The position numbers and the translations under genes were made by a program. The notes beneath the pieces are model-generated. The model ran no database searches. It worked only from the letters and a program-made list of their open reading frames with translations, and was not told the origin of the DNA. Source: Cricetomys ansorgei (lineage: Eukaryota > Chordata > Mammalia > Rodentia > Nesomyidae). Taken from it: a stretch of DNA of 64,000 nt. Position 1 is the first letter of the stretch. Every line of letters starts with the position of its first letter. Below are positions 24,535 to 36,608 of the stretch, piece by piece. The DNA is taken from positions 434,001 through 498,000 of the forward strand of contig JAMJFZ010000711.1 of the NCBI GenBank assembly GCA_026225945.1, read 5' to 3'.

Positions 24535-24604
24535 TCTTGTCTTGCATGCAGGCACATGCACACATATATGTACACACAGTCACAAACATACAAAAAGACA
24601 TATA

Positions 24605-24857
24605 GGATCTTAGAGATGTTTCACTGGGTAAAAGCACTTGCCACACAGTCATCTTGACCTGAATTTGATCTCAAGAACTCACACAAAGAGCCAGATGCAT
24701 TGACATGGATCAGTTGCCCCAGAATTCTAATAAAAAAGTGAGAGACAGATGAATGGCTGGAAGTTCACAAAGCTAGCCAGCTAGCCCAGATTATGCTGTA
24801 CAGTAGAAAGAAGAGAGACCTTGCTTCAGTAAGATGCAAGGTTAATACTGACTCTTG
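24605..24857 (+). repeat. tRNA-derived SINE, 5' part (+ strand), split by an L1
   Basis: 'tagagatgtttcactgggtaaaagcacttgcc', 'catcttgacctgaatttgatctc' are A- and B-box regions of a B4-type SINE. The element continues after the L1 insertion as 'cttggactttcacatacgtgctgtggtatgtatgtg' plus (CA)n at 25629-25718. Confidence 0.72.
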
Positions 24858-24875
24858 AAAGTTGTCCTTGGGCTT

Positions 24876-25610
24876 CCAGTAATGGGACTAGGATACCATC
24901 CCAGTGACAAAACCTTCGACCTATAACCCACCCCCCTTACAGCATCCACTGGGACCAAGGAAGGGCAGAAACCTCATGCCAAAGGAGGGAACCCATGCCT
25001 GATACTACAGAGCAGGCCAGGAACTAGATATTAGATAGCCAGGAGATGATTTGTAATGATATCCTGCTCTGCTCATAGATCAGTGGCTAGCCTACTCTTT
25101 GTCAGAGAGGCTCCCACAAGCAGCTGTTGAGAACAGATGTAGAGGTGCAGAGGTTGAGGGAACCCTATGGAAGAGAGGAGGAGGGATTGAGGGGGCCAGA
25201 GGGGTCAAAGACACCAGGAGAACAAGCCTCATGGAGTCAACTAACCAGCACTCAAAAGGGCTCACAGAGTCTGAAGCAGCAGACATGCAACCTCCCAAAT
25301 ATGTCTTGAGGCTGTCTGGAGAACTCATACAGATTAGAGTGAGGAGTGTCTCTGACATGTTTACCTCCCCTTGGGACCGTTCTCCTGCTGGGTTGCATTG
25401 TCTACCTTTGATTAGTGGCTGACCCTCTTCCATCCTGTCCTGCCCTTTTTGAGCAGTAATCCTGAAAGGACTGCTCTTTTCTGGGGAGAGGGGGGTAGGT
25501 GGGAGGGCGTAGATCTTGGAGAAGAGGGGAGATGGAGGGATCCAGGAGGAATGGAGGGAGAGGGAAGGGGCTGGGATGACTTATATAAGAGAAGAAAAAC
25601 AAACAAACAA
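24876..25610 (+). mobile_element. LINE-1 3' UTR insertion (Lx/L1_Mur-like, + strand)
   Basis: G-rich, stop-free-looking sequence with 'gaggctcccacaagcagctgttgagaacagatg', 'ggaggagggattgagggggccagaggggtcaa' and a tail 'gaagaaaaacaaacaaacaaa' matches the 3' UTR of rodent L1 lineages. It is flanked by an 18-bp near-perfect direct repeat (24858-24875 and 25611-25628, two mismatches), as expected for target-primed insertion. Both strands are open for about 110 codons here by chance of the G-rich composition; these are not genes. Confidence 0.85.
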
Positions 25611-25628
25611 AAAGTTGCCCTTGGACTT

Positions 25629-25683
25629 TCACATACGTGCTGTGGTATGTATGTGGACACAAACCAGAAAATTCGTTACTTAG

Positions 25684-25719
<36 letters not shown>

Positions 25720-25725
25720 AGACAA
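25629..25725 (+). repeat. SINE 3' part with (CA)n, continuation after the L1
   Basis: 'tcacatacgtgctgtggtatgtatgtggac' and (CA)n at 25685-25715 complete the SINE begun at 24605. Confidence 0.72.
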
Positions 25726-25939
25726 GTGAAGCAGAATGATGTGTCCAGAAATGATTCCGTGCAGCTGCAGTCAAGTGACTCTCTACATAGGTGCCAAAAA
25801 CTTACAGCATAAACATGAGCCTTGTCAATATGCTGTGCCCAGTGAACTGTGTCCTCACATGCAGAAAATTATAACTATCACTCTAAATAAAATTCAGCTC
25901 AAAAGTAGATGAAAAACTTAAATGTTAGGTGAGAAGATA

Positions 25940-26148
25940 ACAGGGTTAGAGAGATAGCTCAACATTTAAGAGTGCTGCTCAATCTGGAGGACTCTTTTCA
26001 GATCCACAGAAGCCAGGAATTCCAACTCCAAGGGATGCAGAACCGTCTTCTTGCCCCTATAAGTACCCACTCTCACACACAGTTGTACATACACTCATGC
26101 AGATACACACACAAATAAGAATAAATGAATTAAGATACTTAAAAAGAA
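25940..26148 (+). repeat. B2/B3 SINE (+ strand)
   Basis: 'agggttagagagatagctcaacatttaagagtgctgctc' is the B2-family promoter head, then 'cagatccacagaagccagg', 'ttccaactccaagggatgcagaacc' and a tail 'aataagaataaatgaatta'. Confidence 0.88.
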
Positions 26149-27289
26149 GTGCAACTCTGAAAATATGAGAAGAAAACGGAGGAAATACTTGAAGGCATCA
26201 ATCTTTGTGTTGGTTTTTTATGGGCTTAATATTCATTTATTCCAGAACCATTTGTTGAAACCCTTCTTTTTTCATCCACTTGTTGTCTCTGCTCTTTATA
26301 AAAAGACTAGTGGACTCTCTTCATTTGAGTTGATTTTTGAATTCTCTATTTCATTTATTCTGTTTGTGTATTTTTTCTGCCAGTGCCACACACTCACTTG
26401 AATACTGTCACTTCATGGCAAATTCTTGAATCTTTCTGCTGTTAGTGTAACCCTTTCTCTTGGTGTCCATCTTGATTGCCTGACTTAAAAGTCCTTAAAG
26501 TAAACCTTTAGGTTATTTGGCATTCTGAGCTTCTCTTGCCTTTACTGGTCTTTGTGGATAATTCATAGTTCTTGGTGTTTCTGTATTTATAGTCTATGTT
26601 TCAGGAATTGTAAGCTCTTCCAGTTTCCAGGCCATTTTTCCTTTGAACCAGTATATTTCATATATTATTTTAACCTGAGCAATTACAGAACATTTATGTC
26701 TTTCATTTATGTCTCCATCATTTTACAGATAAATTTAAGACGAGTAGACAGGTTATAGGGCCAAGACTACAGTAGTTTCTCTAGTCAGTATACAAAGTGT
26801 TAATTTATATCTCACCAAACCTGTAAAAACAGATGGGAGAAGGAGGAGGTGAGGCAGTGTAGTTGAAGAAATCATTTGCTCCTTGCTTGCCTGTCTCAAG
26901 ATAATTTTCTCCTCTGGCTATGACAAAGTAAGTCATCTCAAAACCTTTAGTAATTCCCTGACACATACATCTTTTATAAGAGCTCCGCTGAGCACTTTGC
27001 TGGCAGTGCTTTTGAAGGTGGGCTATTTGTTAACAGGTGATCACTATTTTCCCAATTGTTTCTGCCATTCAGTGCCTTTCAACACTTTACTATCGAGTTT
27101 AGAGAATTGTCTATTGATTGTGAAAATTTTCAGCTTGTTAAATGCCATCCAGTAGGCTGAGATTTGAGGAGGGATGACAGTGAAGTATATAAGATAGAAT
27201 AGGTGGGAGCTATGGGAAAGATGAAGGATGGGGAATGCAAGGATACCCAGGAACCCATAACCTATTGAGTAAACAAATGAATGTATGTG

Positions 27290-27362
27290 TTGACACACAC
27301 ATAATATAAATCTCTCTTCCTCCCTCCTTCTCCCCCACCCCTCTGTGTGTGTGTGTTTGTAG
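27290..27362. repeat. CT-rich and GT-rich low-complexity tract
   Basis: 'ctctcttcctccctccttctcccccacccctctgtgtgtgtgtg' is a simple pyrimidine run joined to a short GT run. Confidence 0.85.
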
Positions 27363-27605
27363 GGAGTCATTGAGTGTGAATCTTTTCTAGATCTTGACCT
27401 GAATTTGAAAATTTGATAAACTATCTGCATTCAGGTGATTCTTATTTTGTATTTTAGAATAATTTCAATCTAATATTTCATTGCTCATATAACTCTTGAA
27501 CTTTGATCCTTAATTGCTTATGGAGAACAGATGACTTTTAGCCAAAGCACATGATTATAAAACTTACTGATTTACTTATACGCAACCTGGTGTGTGGTTG
27601 TGTAG

Positions 27606-27703
27606 GTGTGCATGTTGCTGCCCATTTGGTGAATGCCCTCAACTTCTCGGTGAACTACAGTGAAGATTTCCTTGAACTGAATGCAGCACGATACCAAAAT
27701 GAG
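27606..27703 (+). CDS. NOX4: NOX4 exon 5: heme ligand His119 and second extracytoplasmic loop
   Basis: The exon encodes the end of Gly117 and residues 118-149 (phase 1/0): VHVAAHLVNALNFSVNYSED then FLELNAARYQNE. His119 (27611-27613) is the partner of His105 in helix 3, 14 residues apart as in other NOX proteins. Two overlapping-range N-glycosylation sequons are visible, Asn129-Phe-Ser and Asn133-Tyr-Ser, on the lumenal/extracellular side of loop C. The acceptor tgtag has a GT-rich rather than purely pyrimidine lead-in; the donor is GAG|gtgggt. Skipping would shift the frame. Confidence 0.97.
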
Positions 27704-29174
27704 GTGGGTTGGACTCTGCGTTCCCATTTTCCTTTTGCTTGTCATTAAATCAATAATGAGGGCCTGTGATTTTTACAGAAAATTTGTACCTTGCTGCTCC
27801 TTTGAGTGCTCTTTAAAAACAGTTGTCAAGTTGAATTTTTCCCTTTCAATAGAAATTGCTGGTAATTACTGTTCTATAGTTTCCCCTGCTGAAAATGGGA
27901 GTTTGAATTGTCTACTTTTTAATATCCTGAAATATTCAGAAGGTTGCCACTCAGATCTACTTTCTGACTCCCAACAGCTTTTGTCTAATTCCTCTCATTT
28001 AGCTGAGAGTGTGGACAGTGCCATTTTCAGGTAAAATTACTCTAATAACTCACTTACTATGGGAGGGGAAAGGGCACAACTTTAGCTTGATTATTTGAGG
28101 TCATTAAATAATAAGTTTATTTGGATTAAAATGTTACTGTGTTGCTGCATGATCTGATTGTTTCCCTGAAATAGATGACCTTGAGCTGAATTTACTAGGA
28201 TGTGATATTGGACATAGGAGTGCTGTTTTTCCATATGATCTCTTATGTATTCATGAGATGAGATTATATGTGCTGAGTCAGAGTCAAATACACAGCACAT
28301 GTTCATCACTGGTTAAGACTCTGTTGCTCAGTACTTTCACATCATCTTTAGATAGTTGTTGGTTCCCAAGGCACAAGGCCTGTACCTAAGCCAAAACTGC
28401 TTTGTCTCCCAGGCCATTTTATGATGACTTAACAGTGACTTAGTCTGTCATTAAATGTTCCCCCCAATTAACCATTTTTACTCTTCCACATACCATTAGG
28501 GCTTTCTTGCTAATAGTGCTAATAATCATTTGTTTAAATGTCTTCCTAAAAGGAAACGAATGACAAAACAAAATCGTTAAATCTGAATACTTTCAAATCA
28601 CTTTTGATAAATTGCTTGCTTCTAGTATCATCTGTAAACATCACAATGATCTAATTAAATCCAGTTATGGCCTGGGCATTGCTAATTTTTATAAGGATCA
28701 CCAGGTGATTATATACTGCACAAATCATTGAGATTCACTGGAGAATCTAGTCCTTAGCTGGTCAGTGGACAGTTCCTCCTCATGTCATGATTTCAAACTC
28801 AGTTCTGTTTCTCTCATCTTTACTTCCTTCTCCTGTACTGTCCTCCAGGCTTATTTCCATGCTATCAATGGTTACTTGCTTTTAGTCACCCCTATCATTC
28901 CCTTTGCACTACATTTTATTTTATTCTCCTCTTGTTACAATTCTATACTTCTTTAAACACCTATAGTAATCTTCTAATTTTCATACTTTTTATTTATGTT
29001 TAGTTGTCCAGTATTTTCCAATCTCTTGGTGCTTTTAGCCCTTAAAATTATTACTATTTTTGTCGCTGTTGAGCATTGAACACAATGTATTTAAAAACTT
29101 TCTCAGATGTAGAGGCAAGACAATAATGAGATTAATAAACTTACAGTCTGCTGGGCAACATAATGAGAATATAT

Positions 29175-29208
<34 letters not shown>

Positions 29209-29505
29209 TTTAGTTTAAGTATTGAGTCTCAAAAATTGTTGTAGAATAAACACCACCATTACAAATAGCCTGTAATCAGAGCAATTGTCAGACCTTCAGA
29301 TGGGATAATGTCTGTAGCATTGCTTTTTACAATGCAAAAGTGTCCTGAAACTTAATTGTGCCTGTCACTCACACTGGAAGAGAAGTTCCGTAATTCCTAT
29401 TACACTAAGACACACCGTGCAAATTTCTTACACAGGTTTGTGTCATCAGCACTTTATTTTCCAGTCAAATGTGCTTTATTCCTTTTTTTTTTTTGGTCCC
29501 CTCAG
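27704..29505 (+). other. Intron 5 of NOX4
   Basis: This 1802-bp intron (gtgggt...ctcag) has a TA-rich microsatellite at 29166-29212 and a T-run in the acceptor tract. I see no transposable element that I can name. Confidence 0.88.
29166..29212. repeat. (TA)n-rich microsatellite
   Basis: 'gaatatataatatatatataatatatatatat...' is a near-pure AT/TA run. Confidence 0.92.
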
Positions 29506-29533
29506 GATCCTAGAAAGCTTCTCTTCACAACTG
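29506..29533 (+). CDS. NOX4: NOX4 exon 6: 28-nt microexon
   Basis: The exon is only 28 bases and encodes residues 150-158 (DPRKLLFTT) plus the first base of Val159 (phase 0/1). It links loop C to membrane helix 4. The acceptor is unusually strong, a run of 14 or so pyrimidines ending gtcccctcag, and the donor is consensus CTG|gtaagt, which fits the need to define a very short exon. It matches the order and residues of NOX4 exactly, joins in frame to exons 5 and 7, and skipping it would shift the frame. The basic R-K pair and LLFTT motif are conserved in the protein as I recall it. Confidence 0.95.
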
Positions 29534-31309
29534 GTAAGTTGCTATTCATTGTGTTTCCTTAGATTTACAAACGAAGGTCCTTGAGAATAAGCTCAGTCAA
29601 ATTATACATCCAACTGATGCGTGCTAAGTTACAGCAGTCTATAAGTGATGATGTTAGTTTAGCTATGATGCTTCTGTGGAAACAGAGGGGAGAAAACAAA
29701 TATGTTTGGGGCTCAGATAAATAAAGAATAAAAGTAATCAGACACATTGATTTTCCCCACATTCTTTGGCAAGTTCTTTGAGTGAAAACTCTGTAAACCC
29801 TTGTGCCTCCTGAAGGCCTGCTTTGAGCTGTGGCTGTAACAGATGCAGTGGAAGGTAATATAGATGTACTGAGTTCCTGCTCTCAAAGTGTAGGGAGAAA
29901 ACATCAAACTACTGGTGTCAGTGCAGTCAGTCTATAATAATCAAGTCATCTTAAGCATGATTACTTAAGTTGAGTTATGATAAGCAAGATATAATCTTAC
30001 ATCCCATAAGCAAGAAAGTAGTCAGAATCAGTTCGTTTTGGGGCTTATGTTTTCTTTTCCATGTGTAATTTATTGTTCCCTTTTAAACATGTTCACTTGA
30101 AATCTCTGGCTAGTTGTTACTTTGTCAAAGCACATTTGTACAACTGAAAAGTTAACCCTAATGCTGGAGAAAGTTGCACTGTGGCAATGCTTTGAGCACT
30201 TACATCAAGGGCAACTATGAGGGTGATTGGGGCATTGAGACAATCTGCGATAAATGATTGGCTGTAATAAACTAGTAAGAATTAAAAAATTCAGAAATGA
30301 TTGGGACATATTATCTGTTATATATATGTTGCTTTGCTTTGGGCTCATTTTATGAAGAAAAAATAATATAAATTTATAACTTATCCTTCCATGTCTTAGA
30401 GTCATAAAGTGTTTTCTTTCTGGCTGTGGAATTATTGTACTTACCATATTATAGCATTTTACAGTTCTCTCTTCAGGAACATAATTTAGTTTTGCTTGAC
30501 ATTTAGCTCATCAATAATATGTTTTTGTTTCAATTCTTAGGAATTAGATAAAAAATAAAAGTGAAAAAGCCCAGCAAAACAAAACAAAAGTAAATTTTGT
30601 ATTTATGTACAAATAAAAATGTATTTTTGGGTTCATAAGGACTAACTAAAGAGAAAGGACCAGGAAGCTTTGTGTTAAGAGTATTTTCTACTATAGGAAG
30701 TTTTAATATAAAGTCTTGATATTCTTAAAAGTCTTTAAAAGTTTACAAAGATATAAATTGCTCCCTTTAAGATTTAGATATTACATCAAGACAACTTAGT
30801 ATAATTAGTATTTCTGAATAAGCAGGAGATTCCTCCACCAAGAATATAACCCCCATCATCTTATCTTCCTTGGCGCATGTCCACATGAGGAGACTCCTAG
30901 ACACTGCATTTCATAGTCATCTTTGCATGTGCTCTCAGGAATAGCACCTAGGCAAAGCCAAGTTCCTTGAGACAGGATGTACACATTTAGGGTTGTTCTA
31001 GTGTAGACAATATTTTCATTGATTCTTTTCTTGTAGCGTGTTTAATCCTACATTGTCTTCTCTCTTGGTGCTTAAATTATTTTCCACATAATATACTAAG
31101 AAATTATTTTGTAAAACTAAAGTCCATAAAAAGTACAGCATAGTAATAAGACAATATCTAGGAAATGATAAGAGTATTTACATTTAAAATTTATAAAATA
31201 AATTTAATACCTTAGAATATAAAAAAAATTCCTTTAAATTGCTTATATAATAAAAAATTTCCTAATTATATAAAATACTTAGCAATTAATTTGAATAAGA
31301 AAAATGTGC

Positions 31310-31483
31310 GGGTCAGGTGGTGGCAGTATCCACCTTTGATCACAGTACTTGGGAGGCAGAGGCGAGCACATCTCTTATGAGTTCGAGACTAGCCTGGTCT
31401 ATAGAGTTGAGTCCAGGACAGCCAGAGTTACAAACAGAGAAAACTTGTCTCAAAACAAACAAACAAATAAAAAAAAAAAAGAA
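31310..31483 (+). repeat. B1 SINE (+ strand) with perfect 13-bp target duplication
   Basis: 'gggtcaggtggtggcagtatccacctttgatcacagtacttgggaggcag' to 'aaacttgtctcaaaacaaacaaac' plus an A-rich tail is a complete B1. It is bounded by identical aagaaaaatgtgc at 31297-31309 and 31484-31496. Confidence 0.95.
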
Positions 31484-32399
31484 AAGAAAAATGTGCATAA
31501 ACAAATACAATTATGTTTTTAATTAACTTAAAAGAAGCAGGACAGTGAATAGAATATGATGCAATCTTGACTACATTATGTAAGGGGCACAGTGGTCACT
31601 TAAGGCCATTCATACAAGGTAGTATTGTACAATTATATTATTATAAAAGTTACTAATTAATAATTTGAATATGAATAGATATACATAAATAAGGATATAT
31701 GTACCTAAAAATATAAGTATATGTTTGGCTTTATTCTTTGAGAGGCTCAAGTATTTCAGAAAAATAAGTATAATTAATATAGGCAAATTTAACGTTGCCC
31801 AGTGCAACTGTAATAGTGAATAATTTTAGTCTGCTTTTCTTATGTCTAAGAATTTGTATCCAAAATGGCTAATGAATTAGAACTTAGCTTAGTTGCTAGC
31901 CAAGGCTAGCTTAGGGGCCATTCAGTGTCTTAGAGATGACTTAATGTTTATCAATTTAAGTCCCTTATGCTGTAATTGTCTATGTTTAACCTATCTAACC
32001 CACACCACTCAACCAAGGTTTCTTTTAGACCCGTTTCATTTTATATCAAACATCTAATGATGTACTTTAAAATGCCCATCAACAATTAACTAAACAAAGA
32101 GCCATTTGTTTATCTCTTTAATTTGATACAGAGATCTATGAGACATCTTACATAAGTAAGTTAGCTAGTTATTGCCTGTTTGCTTGCAAACCTCTGTTTG
32201 ACCAGAGGTTTCCTTAAAGGAATCTCAACCCTTACCTTTTCAGTTATTCTAATTACACCAGATTTTAGTTATCTTTACCAATTATATATTCTTCTTCAGT
32301 GACCTGAAAAAGATATTCTCCTCTTTAATTATGACCGGCAATGAGTTTTATGGGACTGAATCGACTTGCACATTCTATGCACACACTCCATGACCGAAC

Positions 32400-33085
32400 T
32401 ACATACCCAGTCTGAACTATATGGACTCTTAATCAGTTTGAGAGACAGATCCATGCACATCCATATTTATTGCTGAATTATTCACAGTAGCTAAGAAGTT
32501 GAACAAGCCAATATGAATAGCTAAATAAAATGTAATACATACATGTGATCAAATTTATTCATCTGTGAAGAAAAAGCAAATCATGACATTTACACAAGTG
32601 AATGAACCGAAAAGTATGTTAAGCAAAATAAGCCAGAGCCAGAAAGCCTCTGTGTTTTCTCCTATAACCAAATCCTACTTTAATTTGTGTATGTGTGTGC
32701 ATACACACACATGTGTGTACATATACACACGTGTATGGGTGTGGTATAGAGATGGATCATGTAACCAAAAGGGAAATCATGGAGGGAGGGTTGGAATCCC
32801 AGTGGGCAGAATGGGAAAAGAAGATAATACAAAGTATGCAACATGAAAGCAGACGTGAAGGGCTGGGTGAGGTTAAGGTGCCTGAGGGAGGAGAACAGGA
32901 AGTAGAGGAAGAAAGCAGAGAAGAGACTCAATAAGAACAAAGTATGAATGAAAATGTCATCAGGAAACAATATGTTTTATGCTGGATTTTAAAAAAAGAC
33001 ACTAAAAATAACTTTGGGTATACAGAAAAAGCAGCAACAAATTTTAGATAAAATTTTTACTTCATCAGAAGAAATAAAATTATTG
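32400..33085 (+). mobile_element. LINE-1 3' region fragment (+ strand)
   Basis: 'tccatgcacatccatatttattgctgaattattcacagtagctaagaagttgaacaagcc', 'aagcaaaataagccagagccagaaag' are the L1 ORF2 C-terminal/3' region, followed by G-rich 3' UTR-like sequence at 32750-32935. A short CA/TG-rich stretch lies at 32690-32745. No intact frame remains. Confidence 0.82.
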
Positions 33086-35084
33086 AATTTATTCTCTGTA
33101 GTTTATAGATGAGATACACCAAGCCTTTGCCAAAGAAATAATTACAAGACCATAATTTCAGACCATCATGATCATTCACTGGGCTGCTTTGGACTTCTCT
33201 TTCATTTTCCAGTGACAGGAGTCAAGCCTGATATGTTGGCTTCCCTCCTGTTTCCCTCTTTCTCCCTCTCTCTCTTTTTCTCCTTTTCCAACTTTTTCTA
33301 CATTTTTTCTGTTCTGCTTCATGTAGGAAATTCTCTAGTCAATGTAAGGAAATATTTGCGTTCCACCACATTTTTGACTTTTGATTATATCTCTTCTAAC
33401 ATGCTTTATTACATGAGTGTGATTTGTGATTCTTAGAGGAATTCTTTTGAGTAATAGAAGTGAATATCTCAAGGAAATGTTCAAGTAATGCACGTGAAAA
33501 ACTGGCTGTTTTTCAAGCATCTCTATTTTAAAGGTTTCCTTCCATTAAGATGGTTTGTAGACAGACATTCATTAACCAACTGTGGCAGGTCCAGAATCAT
33601 ACACGAAACCGTCATACTTGAAGAGTTAATAAGGCACAATGAAATTATTGCGGAAGTTCATCCAATCACAAATTTTACAGTTTGTAACAATCATGGGTTA
33701 TAAAACATATATGGTTTTTAAGTAATAATACCGTTCAAGTAAAGGTTTTCCTGTTATTGTTGTGTGTTTTTCAAATCTTCTCACACTTAACAAAAGTTCA
33801 CTAAATCACATCTATATGAAAAACACACTATTTGATTGGATTTCATATGTATATGTATTCGTTTTCACCAAAATTAAGACATCAAATATTTCCATTACCC
33901 AATTCCAGACATTACGCCCTTTAAGAAATCCTCTTGTCCTCTGTCCCTTCTTGTGATGCAACTGCTTTTTATAGTTAAAAAATAATGTGGAAATTCTAGA
34001 CTCTCATGTAAGAATTGATCAACACAATTACCTTTTAGTAGGTAAAACAACTTGGATTTTTTTTTTTACTCACTTAAATAATTTGGGAGATTCATCTATA
34101 TTGCTGTTTAATGTATCAATATTTCCTACTTTATTGCACATTAATCCAGATATGTATAACAATACAATTGTTTCCCTAATTAGCTGTTGATGTCAATGTG
34201 AGTATTTATATCCCATGACTATTAAATACATCAATGAATATTCTCAAGAGAGTATTTGGGTTGAAGTATGCTTGCTTACTTGAGTAACTACTCATAAGCC
34301 CAGCCACGCTGTAGGGATGATGATTTTAAATAGTCTATTGTCTGTCCTTCAGTGTGAAGTGAATTGATTTCTTCCCATGTGGTTGGGAAGCAATCACTTA
34401 CCTGGAAGAAATGGAAAAGGTGCTGTGAAATGAATACTATGGGGAAAAAGCTACACAGATGATATGGTTTGGATCAGGAAGATGGCAAGGGCATGATTCC
34501 TAATGGCACTAAGTCTACATTTGGAAAAGAACACAAATCTATAAGAGCCAAAGATTAGCTTTTTCATTTTCATGTGGCTCCTCAAAGTGAAATTTGTATC
34601 TATTATAGTGAGTATTCTAATATTATTACTGTCCGTTTGTTGTAAACACTTTGGAATATGAATGATGCACACATGCACTATCCTTACACGGTTCTAGGCT
34701 TGGTTGTTTCCTTAGTGGCTTCCTGTCAGTGAAAGCCTATTTGTTTCATACATGATGCCTGAAGAAAAGAGAACTGGGCAGTGTAAATACTTCTTCAGAT
34801 GAAATTGGTTGAGTAACTCTTCCTTCTGGCCCAATTCCAGAGTCACTCAGATGGGGAATATATACTTACTATTGTTTATGTGATTTTACAAGTTTAAAAT
34901 GAGTGTAGCAGAAATAGGTAGAATACTTGATTTTACAATAATAACACAGCAAGAGGTCTCTTTATATTTTAGCTTAGATAAATATCAGCTATTTATTCTG
35001 GACATGTTATATGATCTAATGCTAACTTGTAGCTAAAAAAAATCACTAGTTTTAATGTGTTTGCATGGTTTCTTTTTTATTTAA

Positions 35085-35312
35085 ATGAATTTTATTCTTT
35101 ATCAGAGAATTAGTTGTATATTTTGTAGACATTATTTTGTGTATGGGGTGTCACAGTGTGTGTGTGTGTGTGTGTGTGTGTGTCTGTGTGTCAGAGGGTA
35201 ATTGTGCAAGTCGGTTTTCTTCTTCAAGATGTAAAATATGGGGATGAAACTCAACTTGTTAGGCTTGATGGCAAGCATCTTTACCTGCTGAGCTATCACA
35301 AAGGTCTTAGAA
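35085..35312 (-). repeat. tRNA-derived SINE (- strand) with (GT)n
   Basis: (GT)n at 35156-35182 is followed by 'taattgtgcaagtcggttttcttcttcaa', 'ggatgaaactcaacttgttaggcttgatggcaagcatctttacctgctgagctatc', the reverse complement of a B2/B4-group SINE head. Confidence 0.85.
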
Positions 35313-35634
35313 TATTTTTGACATTAAAAGAAAATGCATCTATAAGCTTTCTTCAAATATCAGCACAGTAAGGGCATATCATAGAAAATGGAGAAGACAG
35401 ATGATAAGAACCAGAGGCCAGAACATCTGTTTCATTATAGTGTTTTCTATATATGACATGGAAGCTGTACCCATAAAACTTCAATAATCTGATTGTCTAA
35501 ACAAGGCCTACATGATGACATTCCAATGTGGGTTTGGAGAAATTTTACTTCTAGATGAAAGGCTACAGTCAATTAAGGGCACCTTTAATTAAACATCATT
35601 TTCTTTAAAAAATGTTTTGCTCTAAAGATACAGG

Positions 35635-36108
35635 GATCATTGCAGAAGAGTGGGTGGAACGAGCGTAAGGTAGAAGAAGTGGACAACTACACAAAAATAG
35701 AGCTTTCTGGATATAGCAAGGCAGATGAACTCACAGTAGTTGTGACAGCATGGTCAAGATGTGTACAAGCTTAAACTAGATCAATTCCCAGCATGCAGAA
35801 GGAAGGTGAGCATGGAGTTCCACCCCTAGCCAAGTAGCTATTGATAACTCTTAGCTGCTGGGAAAGGAAGGTCAGTTTTCTCTAACGGTATAGTCCCTGA
35901 TAAATCAACTACATTTCAGTAAATGACCACGAATATAAGGCTATTTGGATAGCGCAAATTGGCCTTGTTAGGAAAATGGGAAAAAAAAACAAAAAGCGGA
36001 GGGTGGGCGAAGAGGCAGTGAATTTGGAAGAGTTGGGGTGGAGGGTGAATATGATCAACACACATTGTACAAAATTCTCAAAGAAATAAAAACTATTTCA
36101 AGTAGGTA
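35635..36108 (+). mobile_element. LINE-1 3' UTR (Lx-like, + strand)
   Basis: 'gagtgggtggaacgagcgtaaggtagaag', 'gatgaactcacagtagttgtgacagcatg', 'ccacccctagccaagtagctattgataac' and 'gatcaacacacattgtacaaaattctcaaagaaataaaaac' follow rodent L1 3' UTR order to its A-rich end. Confidence 0.82.
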
Positions 36109-36300
36109 AGTCTAAACAGTTACTTGAAATTATTACTTGAAATTCCTAGTTCCATACAAGGACAGAACGCAAAGGAGATGAGTACTGTGGTGGAAGTCAT
36201 AAAAACTGTCTTTCCTAGCATTAACTAACTGCATTTGGTAAAGTATGTATGTGTAGAAGTAAGTATGCCTTCACCATTATGAGTGGAGCACATGGCAATG

Positions 36301-36327
36301 CAAAAAAAAAAAAAAAAGAAAAAAAAG
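36301..36327. repeat. Poly-A run
   Basis: A pure A tract interrupted by single G bases; possibly a retroposon tail but no element body is recognised before it. Confidence 0.9.
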
Positions 36328-36535
36328 AATCTCCTAATTCCAGAAAAGGGGGGTGCCTTGTCTGAAATACTTGAGACTGTGTTGATTTTCTTAAAGATTA
36401 TTTGAGGGGGTATATACACAGAGAAATACAATTTGAATTTGCTTTCCACTGAATAGCATATTATTAAGATAATAATTTTTGAACTTTCTTCCCAGTATGA
36501 ATTAAGTTAAAATGTACTTATAAATATTTTTACAG

Positions 36536-36608
36536 TCCCTGGTCTGACAGGTATCTGCATGGTGGTGGTATTGTTCCTCATGGTGACAGCTTCTACCTAT
36601 GCAATAAG
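36536..36608 (+). CDS. NOX4: NOX4 exon 7: transmembrane helix 4
   Basis: The exon encodes the end of Val159, residues 160-182 and two bases of Arg183 (phase 1/2): PGLTGICMVVVLFLMVTAST then YAIR. This is membrane helix 4 (about 155-177). The acceptor is tttttacag and the donor AAG|gtaagt is consensus. The V-V-V-L-F-L-M hydrophobic core is a ready NOX4 identifier. Skipping this exon would shift the frame. Confidence 0.97.

Larger units (their letters stand above)
23902..27605 (+). other. Intron 4 of NOX4
   Basis: This 3704-bp intron contains a URR1-like DNA transposon end, a SINE split by an L1 3' end, a B2-type SINE and a CT/GT-rich tract. The 26165-27290 part shows AT-rich sequence and no recognised repeat; open frames there (for example 27044-27430 on the - strand) overlap low-complexity sequence. 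Confidence 0.9.
29534..36535 (+). other. Intron 6 of NOX4
   Basis: This 7002-bp intron carries a B1 with intact target duplication, an L1 3' end, a reverse SINE with (GT)n, a second L1 3' UTR and a poly-A run. The parts 29534-31290, 31500-32400 and 33110-35080 show AT-rich sequence without a recognised element; a pyrimidine-rich tract lies at 33240-33310. Confidence 0.9.

Noticed and set aside
25092..25433. Overlapping open frames of over 100 codons on both strands
   Set aside because: They lie in an L1 3' UTR, show no recognisable domain, and owe their length to G-rich, stop-poor composition.
27044..27430. 128-codon - strand open frame in intron 4
   Set aside because: No homology that I recognise, crosses a CT/GT-rich tract, no splice or promoter context.
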